Shown one piece after another: positions 37,362 through 46,004 of a stretch of 64,000 bases of DNA. Positions within the stretch are counted from its first letter, which is position 1; the number at the start of each line of letters is the position of its first letter. The position numbers and the translations under genes were made by a program. The notes under the pieces are model-generated. The model searched no databases. It saw only the letters and a program-made list of their open reading frames with translations, and was not told where the DNA came from. Where the stretch lies: NCBI GenBank assembly GCA_030706605.1, contig JAUZOE010000021.1, forward strand, positions 1-64,000, written 5' to 3'. Origin of the DNA: Bacteroidota bacterium (GTDB lineage: Bacteria; Bacteroidota; Bacteroidia; Chitinophagales; Chitinophagaceae).

Positions 37362-38600
37362 CTAATATTTCATTCTTCGTAAAGATGGAGCTTTAATCCA
37401 TGTAAAGATAACCACCAATAATGTCATGCTGCCGCCAAAAATAACTGAGGTGACAGTGCCCATTAGTTTAGCAGCAATACCGCTTTCAAACTGGCCGAGT
37501 TCATTGCTGGAATTAATAAACATAGAGTTAACGCTCATTACACGTCCACGCATGTTGTCTGGAGTTATTAATTGAGTTATTGTTCCTCTTACTACAACGC
37601 TGATGCCATCAAGCATACCTGATATCATTAATGCAAAAAAGGACAACAAAAATATTTTTGAAATCCCGAAAATAATGATACAGGTGCCAAATCCTGCCAC
37701 CGCAATCAATAATATTTTTCCCTGGTTCTTTTTTGGGGGGAACAAGGTTAAAATAATAACTATGAAAATAGAGCCTAAATCAGATGCTCCATTTAGAATT
37801 CCAAAACCTTCAGAACCCACCTTCAAGATATCTCTTGCATAAATTGGAATTAATGCCACTGCCCCCCCAAACAAAACAGCAAACAGATCCAGCGAAAGTG
37901 CCCCCAATAATTCTTTCGTTTTATAAACAAAACGCAAACCTTCTTTTACACTTTCCCAGGTACGTACAGTTCCTTTTATATTGGATGCTGGTTTGGGGCC
38001 TAATCTGAATAAAAAAGAAAAGGCAATCATGATTAAACAACTAACCGAAATTAAGGTTCCGGTAATTCCCACAATAGCGATTAAAAATCCACCGACGGCG
38101 TGGCCTGTAACTGAAGCTGAAAGCCAGGTGCCCTGGCTCCAGGTGGTGGCGTTCTGCAGATCTTTCCGTGGTACAATATAGGCTATCATAGCACTAAAAA
38201 CCGGACCTGTAAATGCGCGGAAAACACCTGTACAGAAGATTACAGAATAAATGCAAACTGCGATCCAGTGATTACTTAAATGAGCGGAGGTGTATTTGCT
38301 GGAAATTAAAATTAAGGCAAGCACAGCAAGGAAATAAAAAATGACCCCTTTTAATAATAATTTTCTTTTTTCACTTTGGTCTATTACATGCCCGGCATAT
38401 AAGGCTAATGAAAGTGCAGGGATTACTTCAGATAAACCGACTAATCCTATAGCAAATGGATCGTTTGTAAGGAGATAGATCCACCATCCGATAAGGGTAG
38501 CCATCATTCTTAATCCCATGATAAAAGAAAATCTTCCCAACATTAAATTGCGGTATTCAGGAACTCTTATAGAAGAAAAAGGATCAATCTTATCGGGCAT
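37362..38600 (-). CDS. MFS transporter (EntS-like drug/siderophore exporter type)
   Basis: This 412-aa protein has about 12 membrane helices. The loop after helix 2 reads GHVIDQSEKRKLLL, resembling the MFS motif A. The order of helices and the IRVPEYRNLMLGRF N terminus fit the EntS/DHA3-like exporter group. Substrate is unknown. It starts 13 nt after the deoxynucleoside kinase gene on the minus strand and so may be co-transcribed with it; no functional link is obvious. Confidence 0.85.
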   Translation of the reverse strand: MPDKIDPFSSIRVPEYRNLMLGRFSFIMGLRMMATLIGWWIYLLTNDPFAIGLVGLSEVIPALSLALYAGHVIDQSEKRKLLLKGVIFYFLAVLALILISSKYTSAHLSNHWIAVCIYSVIFCTGVFRAFTGPVFSAMIAYIVPRKDLQNATTWSQGTWLSASVTGHAVGGFLIAIVGITGTLISVSCLIMIAFSFLFRLGPKPASNIKGTVRTWESVKEGLRFVYKTKELLGALSLDLFAVLFGGAVALIPIYARDILKVGSEGFGILNGASDLGSIFIVIILTLFPPKKNQGKILLIAVAGFGTCIIIFGISKIFLLSFFALMISGMLDGISVVVRGTITQLITPDNMRGRVMSVNSMFINSSNELGQFESGIAAKLMGTVTSVIFGGSMTLLVVIFTWIKAPSLRRMKY

Positions 38601-38613
38601 TCATTTCTTTAAT

Positions 38614-39246
38614 TTATGGAAGCATTAAATAATTTTGGCCATATTCATAATCCTTATCCAGTGCATCTATTACTGCTTTAAAATGACTTTCATTACCTAA
38701 AAAATCAGCAGTGGAAGCATCAATGAATAATGTTTTGATATTGTGTTGCTTTATATACTGTGTGTAAGTTTCCTGCAAAGAAAAAAGATAGTCTGATTCA
38801 ATGGATTGTTCATAAGACCGGTTTCTTTTTTTGATATTTTCTTTTAATCTTGTTACCGGTGCATGTAAATAAATCATCAGGTCGGGCTGTACCAATTGTG
38901 GATTGATAATTTCAAATAACTTCTGGTATAACAAAAATTCTTCTTCGGGTAAGTTAACTTTTGCAAACAAAAGGCATTTGGTAAACAGGTAGTCGGAAAT
39001 AGTAATTTTCTGAAACATGTCTTTTGTCTGCAATAATTCTTTTAATTGCTTATACCTTTCGGCCATGAAAAAAAGTTCCAAAGGGAAAGCATATTGTTGT
39101 TTATTTTCATAAAACTTTGGGAGGAATGGATTGTCAGCAAATTCTTCAAGTATAAGCCTTGCGTTATAATGTTTGCTCAATAAATGAGCAAGTGTGGTTT
39201 TACCTGCTCCGATATTCCCCTCAATAGTGATGAAATTATATTTCAT
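38614..39246 (-). CDS. Deoxynucleoside kinase
   Basis: This 210-aa kinase of the dCK/dGK/TK2-like family phosphorylates deoxynucleosides for salvage. The P-loop GNIGAGKTT is at residues 10-18, EEFADNPFL near 34 holds the catalytic acid, ERYKQL lies near 68, and the LID-like Arg-rich KKRNRSYEQSIE is near 133-145. Base specificity cannot be read reliably. It lies upstream of the MFS gene (13 nt), with folK 135 nt further upstream. Confidence 0.9.
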   Translation of the reverse strand: MKYNFITIEGNIGAGKTTLAHLLSKHYNARLILEEFADNPFLPKFYENKQQYAFPLELFFMAERYKQLKELLQTKDMFQKITISDYLFTKCLLFAKVNLPEEEFLLYQKLFEIINPQLVQPDLMIYLHAPVTRLKENIKKRNRSYEQSIESDYLFSLQETYTQYIKQHNIKTLFIDASTADFLGNESHFKAVIDALDKDYEYGQNYLMLP

Positions 39247-39381
39247 TCTTTCGTGTTTCCTGTAAATTTATTTACAGTTTTTTTGACATTGGTTTATAAA
39301 AGTATTATTCAAAAATAACAACTGAAACCTGAATTAATATATTTCGATTCAATAATTGCTTTAATAATGTTGATATCATTT

Positions 39382-39873
39382 TTATGAAGAAGGTAAGGGT
39401 ATTACTTTCAGGGGATCTTTGCATGTGGATAACAATTCTGTAATGTTTTTATGTAAAGCCGGGTGAATCCATTTTGGGGCTATTTCATTTAAGGGCAGTA
39501 AAACAAACCGCCGGTTACTTATTTCTATATGCGGCACTATCAGATCAGGCTTATTAATAATTTCCGTATTAAAAAATAAAATGTCAATATCAATAATCCT
39601 GGCAGCATTTTTTATGGTTCTTATTCTACCCATTTGTTTTTCAATCTGCAAAATTTGGTTCATTATATTTGCAGCCGACAGATTGCTTTTTATAATATGC
39701 ACCTGGTTATAAAATGAGGGTTGATCTGTATTGCCCCATGCTTCTGTTTCATATATAGAAGAACTGATAGTGATTTCTCCGATTTTCTGATTGATTAAAG
39801 TTGCAGCAGTTTGCAGGTTTTTTTGTCGATCACCTAAATTACCTCCCGTTATCAAAAAAATAGTATTCATCAT
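39382..39873 (-). CDS. folK: 2-amino-4-hydroxy-6-hydroxymethyldihydropteridine pyrophosphokinase
   Basis: This 163-aa enzyme transfers pyrophosphate from ATP to 6-hydroxymethyl-dihydropterin in folate synthesis. Signatures are ITGGNLGDRQKNL at the N terminus, YETEAWG near residue 43, and the ATP-site stretch RIIDIDILFF near 92, followed by VPHIEISNRRFVLLPLNEIAP. Length is normal. The first two codons are both ATG, so the start is uncertain by one residue. It begins 15 nt after the RES toxin stop on the minus strand, so toxin-antitoxin transcripts may read into it. Confidence 0.95.
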   Translation of the reverse strand: MMNTIFLITGGNLGDRQKNLQTAATLINQKIGEITISSSIYETEAWGNTDQPSFYNQVHIIKSNLSAANIMNQILQIEKQMGRIRTIKNAARIIDIDILFFNTEIINKPDLIVPHIEISNRRFVLLPLNEIAPKWIHPALHKNITELLSTCKDPLKVIPLPSS

Positions 39874-39888
39874 TATTTAATATTCGGT

Positions 39889-40332
39889 TTATCTTTTATC
39901 TAATTCTAATAATTCTGTTTTAATAATTTTTACTTTTTTAAAATTAGGGTGAAGTGGATTTAATAGAAAATTATTTTCCTGGAGCACAATGGCAGAAGGA
40001 ACTTTTAGAATTAAAAAATCGTTATTTTGGACAAACTGGTCACCAATCCATTGAGTATAATCTAATTGATGATGCCAGTCCTTTCTTATTTTTTTGTATG
40101 ATAGCTCAGAGATTTCTTTTTCTTCGGGTAGTTCTATATGGAGAAGATATTGCGAATCAGGGATATATTGTCTCTTTAGATGAACCAGCGACTCAAGGAT
40201 GCATAAAGATATAAATTGTGAAGTGTATAAAAGACGCACACCCATAGAATTCCACCTGGAACCAAAAATGGCAGCGCCATTTCCCGTTATGTCGTTTTTA
40301 TATTTTTCGTTAGTAATCCGGTAAACTATCAT
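39889..40332 (-). CDS. RES-domain toxin of a type II toxin-antitoxin system
   Basis: This 147-aa protein matches the RES family, whose studied members degrade or consume NAD+ and slow growth. The expected active-site residues are present: Arg in VYRITN (R5), Arg26 in GSRWNSMG, Tyr36 in LLYTS and Glu47 in CILESLVHL. Its ATG overlaps the stop of the upstream antitoxin by 4 bp, the usual arrangement with antitoxin first. Length is that of a complete RES toxin. It should be cytoplasmic and held inactive by the antitoxin. Confidence 0.92.
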   Translation of the reverse strand: MIVYRITNEKYKNDITGNGAAIFGSRWNSMGVRLLYTSQFISLCILESLVHLKRQYIPDSQYLLHIELPEEKEISELSYKKIRKDWHHQLDYTQWIGDQFVQNNDFLILKVPSAIVLQENNFLLNPLHPNFKKVKIIKTELLELDKR

Positions 40333-40754
40333 GCAAAAATTCCATGTTCTATTCTTCCCAATTGAATAAGTATATTATTAATCCCTTCAAAACTTGCCAG
40401 CGAGTGTAAAGATAGTCTTCCTTCAAGTTGATAGGGGTTATCTCTGATCCAAAGTAGAAATTTTTCGTAGCTGCCAAAAACTTCATGACCCCGGTTGAGT
40501 ACTTTGTCAATGAGAAGAATCCGGTCAGTAACGCTAAAACTGAATATGTTGTTATCTTTTGCATATCGTTGTAATGTTCTTTCGGAAATGTGGAGTATAT
40601 CTGACCATTCTTTTTGTGTAAAATCAGTTTTAGCAGCAACCTTTTTAAAATCCGAATAAGTGAAATCTTTGACAATGGGTAAAGATTTTGGCTGGTCTTC
40701 TTTTGGCTTATTCAAAGAAGATTCAGAAGGGTTATAATTTTTTTTACTTTTCAT
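40329..40754 (-). CDS. Xre/MbcA/ParS-type antitoxin paired with RES toxin
   Basis: This 141-aa protein has an N-terminal helix-turn-helix-like part (TQKEWSDILHISERTLQRYAK, about residues 46-66). A C-terminal toxin-binding domain of the MbcA/ParS/Xre type (IDKVLNRGHEVFGS, WIRDNPYQLEGRLSLHSLASFEG) follows. The frame runs up to 40802, but ATG 40754 is preferred. It gives the usual length and leaves the inverted repeat at 40761-40788 upstream as a candidate operator rather than coding sequence. It should neutralise the RES toxin and repress its own operon. Confidence 0.9.
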   Translation of the reverse strand: MKSKKNYNPSESSLNKPKEDQPKSLPIVKDFTYSDFKKVAAKTDFTQKEWSDILHISERTLQRYAKDNNIFSFSVTDRILLIDKVLNRGHEVFGSYEKFLLWIRDNPYQLEGRLSLHSLASFEGINNILIQLGRIEHGIFA

Positions 40755-40760
40755 ACCTGT

Positions 40761-40788
40761 CAAATGTCTTTTAAATATACGACATTTG
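40761..40788 (-). promoter_or_regulatory. Inverted repeat upstream of the antitoxin, candidate autoregulatory operator
   Basis: CAAATGTC (40761-40768) and GACATTTG (40781-40788) are perfect 8-nt reverse complements with a 12-nt spacer. They sit 6 nt upstream of the preferred antitoxin start. Type II antitoxins commonly bind such sites to repress their operon. Confidence 0.6.
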
Positions 40789-40832
40789 TCTATTAATTTC
40801 AAATTATTTCGGTAATTTATTTTTTCTCCAAT

Positions 40833-40840
40833 AGTTTTGC
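40833..40840 (+). promoter_or_regulatory. Putative -7 promoter element of the ABC-2 permease gene
   Basis: TAGTTTTG matches TAnnTTTG and is 23 nt before the ATG at 40864. Confidence 0.45.
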
Positions 40841-40863
40841 ACCTTTAAATTTAGACCTTTCCA

Positions 40864-41976
40864 ATGAAATCATATAGTCAGATACAGGCCATGATGGCAA
40901 TTACAAAAGCTAGTTTGCATGCTATTTTGAGAAGCCCTTCTTCAGTAATTTTTGGATTTGCTTTCCCGTTTATATTTATTCTTGTTTTTGGTTTTATGGG
41001 AAATGGGACCTCACTGAAAAGTTACAAAGTGGCTGTAGATAATAATGCAGATACCACTAATGAACTTTATAAGGTATTTGAGAACACCCCGGGAGTAATT
41101 TTAAAATGGTATTCTGATAAAAAATCGTTGGATGAAGATTTACAGTATGGAAAAATTGCCGGAGTTATTAACATACAAAAAAATACTTCAGATAATCCTC
41201 CGTATATATTTTCTTTCAGAAGTACAACTTCAAGTAATGATAAATGGCCACAATTCAAAGCGTTGGCAGAAAGTGTTATTAATGGATTAAGCAACCAGCA
41301 TTACCCGGGAAGGCCCGTTTATGCGTCATTTGATTTTAATTATAAAAAAGATATTTCTGAAATACGTGAATATAAAACCATTGATTTTATTTTGCCGGGC
41401 CAACTGGGTTTTTCGCTGTTAGCATCAGGAGTTTTTGGTATTGCATTTATGTTTTTCAATTTAAGAAATACATTGGTTTTAAAACGTTTTTTTGCAACAC
41501 CAATCAGCCGCACCTATATCATTATGGGTGAAATGTTCAGCAGGGTTATTTTTCAAATGTTAACTGCTTTTGTGATTATTCTCGCAGGCAGGTTTTTATT
41601 TGGATTTACTCTAATTCATGGATTTGAAACTTTTATAGAATTACTCGTTTTAAGTTTTATCGGGTTGGTGGTATTTATGGGTTTTGGGTTTATTGTGAGT
41701 GGAGTTGCCAAAAACGACAATACCATTCCACCTTTTGCCAACCTGATTACATTACCACAATTTTTAATAGGCGGCACTTTTTTTTCACTTGACGTATTTC
41801 CAAAATGGCTTCGCTGGATTGCTGAGCTAATGCCGTTAACTCACTTAAACAATGCCTTGCGCGACGTAGCTTTTGAAGGTAAAAATCTATGGGATGTAAG
41901 ATGGGAAATAGGGATATTATTACTCTGGGGGGTCATTGTATATGCGATATCAATCAAAGTATTTAAATGGGAATAA
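40864..41976 (+). CDS. ABC-2 type transporter permease
   Basis: This 370-aa membrane protein has an N-terminal helix near residues 27-45 (FGFAFPFIFILVFGF), a soluble extracytoplasmic domain of about 120 residues, then five to six helices (about 180-370), the usual ABC-2 permease layout (YhgE/DrrB-like). FFATPISRTYIIMGEMFSR and the late LPLTHLNNALRDV-type segment are typical. No ATP-binding subunit is adjacent, so the ATPase must come from elsewhere. Export of a drug, lipid or polysaccharide is possible. It is followed 11 nt later by an SRPBCC protein. Confidence 0.85.
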   Translation: MKSYSQIQAMMAITKASLHAILRSPSSVIFGFAFPFIFILVFGFMGNGTSLKSYKVAVDNNADTTNELYKVFENTPGVILKWYSDKKSLDEDLQYGKIAGVINIQKNTSDNPPYIFSFRSTTSSNDKWPQFKALAESVINGLSNQHYPGRPVYASFDFNYKKDISEIREYKTIDFILPGQLGFSLLASGVFGIAFMFFNLRNTLVLKRFFATPISRTYIIMGEMFSRVIFQMLTAFVIILAGRFLFGFTLIHGFETFIELLVLSFIGLVVFMGFGFIVSGVAKNDNTIPPFANLITLPQFLIGGTFFSLDVFPKWLRWIAELMPLTHLNNALRDVAFEGKNLWDVRWEIGILLLWGVIVYAISIKVFKWE

Positions 41977-41987
41977 ATTAAAATTCT

Positions 41988-42506
41988 ATGCGATTTCTAA
42001 GATTTATTTTTAGCATTTTTATTCTCTTGGTTGTAATACTCTTGTTGAGTATGCTATTGCCGTCAAAGGTTACAGTAATTAAATCCGTTTTGATAAATGC
42101 AACCCAAACCCAGGTGAATAGAGAGATTCGTGATTTTAATAACTGGAAAAACTGGTATCCTGCATTCCAAAATGAAAATGTTGGGGTAATCCATAATCCT
42201 GCTAAACCCGGCATCATTAATTCGGTTTCCCTGAAATATGAAAATGGGAAACAAATTAATCTTAATTTAATAGAATCAAAAACAGATACATTAGTAGTAG
42301 CTGTGGAGTCCTTATCTTCAACAAAAGTGAATTACCAGTTTATACTTACAGATTTCCCTAATGGACAAACGCAATTAATATGGAAAGTAAATGCTTCGCT
42401 GGGATGGTATCCATGGAGCAAATTAAAGGGAATTTTTTTAGATAAAATTTCGGGACCGCAATATGAAGAAGCATTAAAAAATCTAAAACAGGATGCTGAA
42501 AAATAA
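41988..42506 (+). CDS. Membrane-anchored SRPBCC (polyketide cyclase/START-like) protein
   Basis: This 172-aa protein begins with one hydrophobic helix (RFIFSIFILLVVILLLSML, about residues 5-23). One SRPBCC fold follows: VIKSVLINATQTQVNREI, FNNWKNWYPAF, then WKVNASLGWYPWSKLKGIFLDKI near the end. These domains bind hydrophobic ligands, but no ligand is evident. Its start lies 11 nt after the permease stop, so the two genes are probably co-expressed; a lipid-handling link to the permease is speculation. Confidence 0.75.
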   Translation: MRFLRFIFSIFILLVVILLLSMLLPSKVTVIKSVLINATQTQVNREIRDFNNWKNWYPAFQNENVGVIHNPAKPGIINSVSLKYENGKQINLNLIESKTDTLVVAVESLSSTKVNYQFILTDFPNGQTQLIWKVNASLGWYPWSKLKGIFLDKISGPQYEEALKNLKQDAEK

Positions 42507-42522
42507 AAGCAACGATAGCTTT

Positions 42523-43800
42523 TTATCCTCCTTCTAAAAATTCTAAAATTACTCCGTAAATTTTTTTCAATTCTTTACTGGTGATACAATACGGGGGCAT
42601 AATGTAAATCGTATTTCCCATAGAACGAAGATATACGCCACGCTTCATGCAAAACGGAGTAAAAGAGTTGCTTATATTGTTCAGGTAATCATCCTTTTCT
42701 GAAGTACAGATTTCAAAAGCAATAATAGTTCCGGTTTTACGAATATTTTTGATAATATTGTTCTCTTTAAATGTAAGGAGTTGTTTATGAAATTTTTGGT
42801 GATGCAGCATGATGTTTTCAATACTTTTCAGGCACTTGTCTTTTTTTATTAATTCAAGACTTGCCAAAGCCGCAGTGCAGGCCAATGGATTCGCTGTAAA
42901 AGAATGGCCATGAAATAAGGTTTTGGTTTTATCATCACTTACAAAGGCATCGTAAATTTCTTGAGTACATGCAGTAACGCCCAAAGCCATTGTTCCTCCG
43001 GTTAATGCTTTACTGAGGCAAATGATGTCGGATTTTTCTTTCATGTAATTGCCTGCAAAAAATTTTCCAACCCGGTAAAACCCGGTAAGCACTTCATCCG
43101 CAATACAAATGATTTTTTCTTCTTTCAGAAAATGTAAAAGTTCATTTAAATCTTCGGGCTGGTACATCAACATGCCGCCAGCACCCTGCAATAATGGTTC
43201 ATAAATAATACAGGCGATTTCATTTTTGTATTTTTCAATTTCATCTTTTAGCTGCCCCAGGTTTTCTCCGGTTGGCGTATCTATAAATATTACTTCAAAT
43301 AATTTATCCTGGAAAGCAAAAGTGTAAATTCCACGCTCACTAACACTCATTGCACCGAAGGTGTCGCCGTGATAGGAATTGTGGAAAGCCAATATTTTAT
43401 TTCTTTTTAAATCTCCAACATTTGACCAATACTGGATGGCAATTTTGAGCGCTACTTCTGTAGCTGTAGATCCGTTATCGCTATAAAATATTTTTGAAAA
43501 ATTGCCTGGTAGCACTTTTAATAATTTCTCTGCGAGCTCCACTGCCGGGGCATGAGTAAATCCTGTGAAAATTACCTGCTGCAATTTTTTTGCCTGTTCA
43601 TATATTTTTTTGGCAATAAATTTATTTCCGTGTCCATGGATATTTACCCACCAACTACTTACCGCATCAATATATTGATTTCCATTTTCATCTATAAGTG
43701 TTGATTTTTCTCCTCTCACGATCGGAATAGCAGGTAGCCTGTTTTTCTGATGCGTGTAAGGATGCCAGATATATTTTTCATCTTTTTTCTGTAAGTCCAT
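42523..43800 (-). CDS. bioA: Adenosylmethionine-8-amino-7-oxononanoate aminotransferase
   Basis: This 425-aa PLP enzyme uses SAM as amino donor to make 7,8-diaminopelargonate in biotin synthesis. Signatures are the N-terminal YIWHPYTHQK, SSWWVNIHGHG near residue 48, SDNGSTATEVALKIA near 107, AFHNSYHGDTFGAMS near 137, CIADEVLTGFYRVG near 233 and the PLP lysine in CLSKALTGG near 268. No other bio genes are adjacent. It starts 39 nt after queG on the minus strand. Confidence 0.95.
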   Translation of the reverse strand: MDLQKKDEKYIWHPYTHQKNRLPAIPIVRGEKSTLIDENGNQYIDAVSSWWVNIHGHGNKFIAKKIYEQAKKLQQVIFTGFTHAPAVELAEKLLKVLPGNFSKIFYSDNGSTATEVALKIAIQYWSNVGDLKRNKILAFHNSYHGDTFGAMSVSERGIYTFAFQDKLFEVIFIDTPTGENLGQLKDEIEKYKNEIACIIYEPLLQGAGGMLMYQPEDLNELLHFLKEEKIICIADEVLTGFYRVGKFFAGNYMKEKSDIICLSKALTGGTMALGVTACTQEIYDAFVSDDKTKTLFHGHSFTANPLACTAALASLELIKKDKCLKSIENIMLHHQKFHKQLLTFKENNIIKNIRKTGTIIAFEICTSEKDDYLNNISNSFTPFCMKRGVYLRSMGNTIYIMPPYCITSKELKKIYGVILEFLEGG

Positions 43801-43839
43801 GATTTATCTATATTAGTAATTGCAAACTTGGTTTCTAAT

Positions 43840-44766
43840 CTATGAAATGAATTTTAAATTCCTTTTTATTCCCTGGTATTTTGCTCTTTTCAAAGGTGAT
43901 TTTTCAAAGATAATTCTAAATGATTCTTCAGTTAATGCTTCCCAATCATTTTTACTAAAATTTAGAATTTCATTTAAAGGAGTAAATTCAATTTCATTGG
44001 TTGGTTTTGAAAACCGGTTCCATGGACATACATCCTGGCATATATCACAGCCAAACATTTTGTTCTCAAATTGGCCCTTCATTTCCGGGGGGATCAGCAT
44101 CTCTTTTAGTTCTATTGTGAAGTAAGAAATACATCTGCTTCCGTCTATAACTTTATCGGGTAAAATGGCTTCGGTTGGGCATTGGTCAATACATTTAGTG
44201 CAGGTGCCGCAAAAATCTTTGGCAAATGGATTATCTGCTTCTAATTCCAGATCAGTTATTAAAGTGGCAATGAAGAAATAGGAACCATTTTCTTTAGTAA
44301 TCAAATTTCCATTTTTCCCAATCCATCCCAGGCCACTTTTGTGTGCCCAGCTTCTTTCTAGCACAGGAGCACTGTCAGTAAATCCTCTCCCGTGTATTTC
44401 GCCAATTGTATTTTTAATTTTTTGTAAAAAAAAATTCAGTTTATCCCTAATTACTTCGTGGTAATCCTTGCCATAAGCATATTTAGATACCTGGGGCGCT
44501 TCAGAATTTTGTTGTTGTGCGGGATAATAATTTAGCAATAAGGTGATAACAGATTTTGCGCCCGGAACTAATTTCGTTGGGTCAATTCTTAGGTCAAAAT
44601 AGTTATTCATATATTGCATACTTCCCTGGAACCCTTTATTTAACCAGCTCTCGAGTCTGTAGGCATCTTCATTAAGTAACTGGGCTTTGGCAATTCCGCA
44701 ATAGTCGAATCCCAAAGATTTAGCGGTTGCCTTAATGAATTCAGTATGTTTTTCTTTTGCGGACAT
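43840..44766 (-). CDS. queG: Epoxyqueuosine reductase
   Basis: This 308-aa cobalamin- and iron-sulfur-dependent enzyme reduces epoxyqueuosine to queuosine in t[14 protein letters not shown] lies at the N terminus. Two 4Fe-4S clusters are indicated by [16 protein letters not shown] near residue 189 and [11 protein letters not shown] near 241. [13 protein letters not shown] near 144 belongs to the conserved core. It is shorter than E. coli QueG, which has a C-terminal HEAT region absent here; this short form is usual in many bacteria. A -7 match lies just upstream, and bioA follows. Confidence 0.95.
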   Translation of the reverse strand: MSAKEKHTEFIKATAKSLGFDYCGIAKAQLLNEDAYRLESWLNKGFQGSMQYMNNYFDLRIDPTKLVPGAKSVITLLLNYYPAQQQNSEAPQVSKYAYGKDYHEVIRDKLNFFLQKIKNTIGEIHGRGFTDSAPVLERSWAHKSGLGWIGKNGNLITKENGSYFFIATLITDLELEADNPFAKDFCGTCTKCIDQCPTEAILPDKVIDGSRCISYFTIELKEMLIPPEMKGQFENKMFGCDICQDVCPWNRFSKPTNEIEFTPLNEILNFSKNDWEALTEESFRIIFEKSPLKRAKYQGIKRNLKFIS

Positions 44767-44775
44767 CTAAGAATA

Positions 44776-44783
44776 CAAATGTA
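44776..44783 (-). promoter_or_regulatory. Putative -7 promoter element of queG-bioA
   Basis: On the minus strand this reads TACATTTG, matching TAnnTTTG, 9 nt before the queG ATG. If used, the leader would be very short. Confidence 0.4.
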
Positions 44784-44826
44784 CTTTTCTTTTTTGCTCT
44801 TATAGTCTTACAACTTGGATTTGATT

Positions 44827-45939
44827 TTATAATCGGTCTATTTCTTTGTCAATAATTTCTTTCAGGTCTGTATAATTTTTCTCACGATCTCTTTGTTTTA
44901 GGTTGACAACAAATAGGAATCCGGCATAATGCCTCTTGTTGTCTACCCAGGGGAAACTACCAAACAGTCCGGGGCTTGTTACGACACCAGCTCTTAATTT
45001 GTCATCTTCCATTATCCATTCTCCTAAGCCATATCCCATGTTACCTGCCTGTTCCGGGGAATAGGAAACTTTCGCATTTTTAATATAATCCTGTTCCATT
45101 TTAAATACAGATTCTTTTGAAAGGATTTGTTTGCCATTAAAGTTGCCATCCTGCAAAATCATTTGAAGAAAATGGATATAATCTTCAGGAGTGCTAAATG
45201 CTCCGCCTGCTGCTAATGGTACTTTTTCATTGCCAAAATCCGTATTGATCATATTGCAGGGTTTTGCAATTCTTTCACTGAATAATAATTTAAAATCTTT
45301 TCCGCTTATTTTTTGAATAATTGCTGCTGCAATCTGTAATCCAATACTGCTATAATGAAACACTTTGCCGGGGGCGCCTTCCATAGGTAGCTGCGCGATT
45401 TTATTAATTGTTTCCTCCATAGAATTACTTTTATTAATAATTTCCCTGGACTGTTTTAAATTTCCTCCATCAATCGCTGTCATGTGCGAGAGACAATCTA
45501 AAATGGTGATATTTCCTTTTTGATGTTGAGTAAATACAGGGAAAAACTTTCCAATTGTATCATTCAGATTTAATTTACCTTTATCCACAAAGGTCATTAC
45601 CAGAGCAGCGGATAACCATTTGCTGCAACTTGCAATTCTTGCACGGGTATTTATGTTATAATCTTTTAGTGCTTCTTTGGGGTTAATTCCTTCTTTTTTG
45701 GCAATAAATTTTATGGCCATTTTTTGCCCTGGGGATAAATTATTATCAGATTTTTGGTGAACGATTTCCCCATTTTTTAAAATTATAAGAACAGCCCTTC
45801 CTCCTAATTGATGAAGATGTCCTTGTAACCATATATCTGATTTCTCAAAACTAAGTTGGGCTCTCGTAACCTGAAAGATTAACAGGAAAGTAATAATAAG
45901 ACTGCATTTGCGGCAGATTCCACAATGGTTGTAAGACAT
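44827..45939 (-). CDS. Secreted serine hydrolase (class C beta-lactamase/esterase family)
   Basis: This 370-aa protein has an N-terminal export signal (SLIITFLLIFQVTRAQ). The SxxK motif is S104-C-S-K107 in ASCSKWLSAAL, and the YxN-like motif is YSS in VFHYSSIGLQ. The C terminus has a variant HxG region. Such beta-lactamase-like proteins are usually esterases, D-aminopeptidases or transpeptidase relatives, not necessarily antibiotic-resistance enzymes. The frame is open to 45990, but ATG 45939 places the signal at the N terminus. It is divergent from clpB. Confidence 0.85.
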   Translation of the reverse strand: MSYNHCGICRKCSLIITFLLIFQVTRAQLSFEKSDIWLQGHLHQLGGRAVLIILKNGEIVHQKSDNNLSPGQKMAIKFIAKKEGINPKEALKDYNINTRARIASCSKWLSAALVMTFVDKGKLNLNDTIGKFFPVFTQHQKGNITILDCLSHMTAIDGGNLKQSREIINKSNSMEETINKIAQLPMEGAPGKVFHYSSIGLQIAAAIIQKISGKDFKLLFSERIAKPCNMINTDFGNEKVPLAAGGAFSTPEDYIHFLQMILQDGNFNGKQILSKESVFKMEQDYIKNAKVSYSPEQAGNMGYGLGEWIMEDDKLRAGVVTSPGLFGSFPWVDNKRHYAGFLFVVNLKQRDREKNYTDLKEIIDKEIDRL

Positions 45940-46004
45940 TATTACTGTAATTTTAGTTGGATTAATATTTGTGATTAAAGTTAAACTCAATCAAACAATT
46001 ATAT

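Noticed and set aside
44827-45939. Antibiotic-resistance beta-lactamase
   Set aside because: It has the SxxK and a YxN-like motif, but so do many esterases and peptidases of this fold; nothing in the sequence points to resistance specifically.
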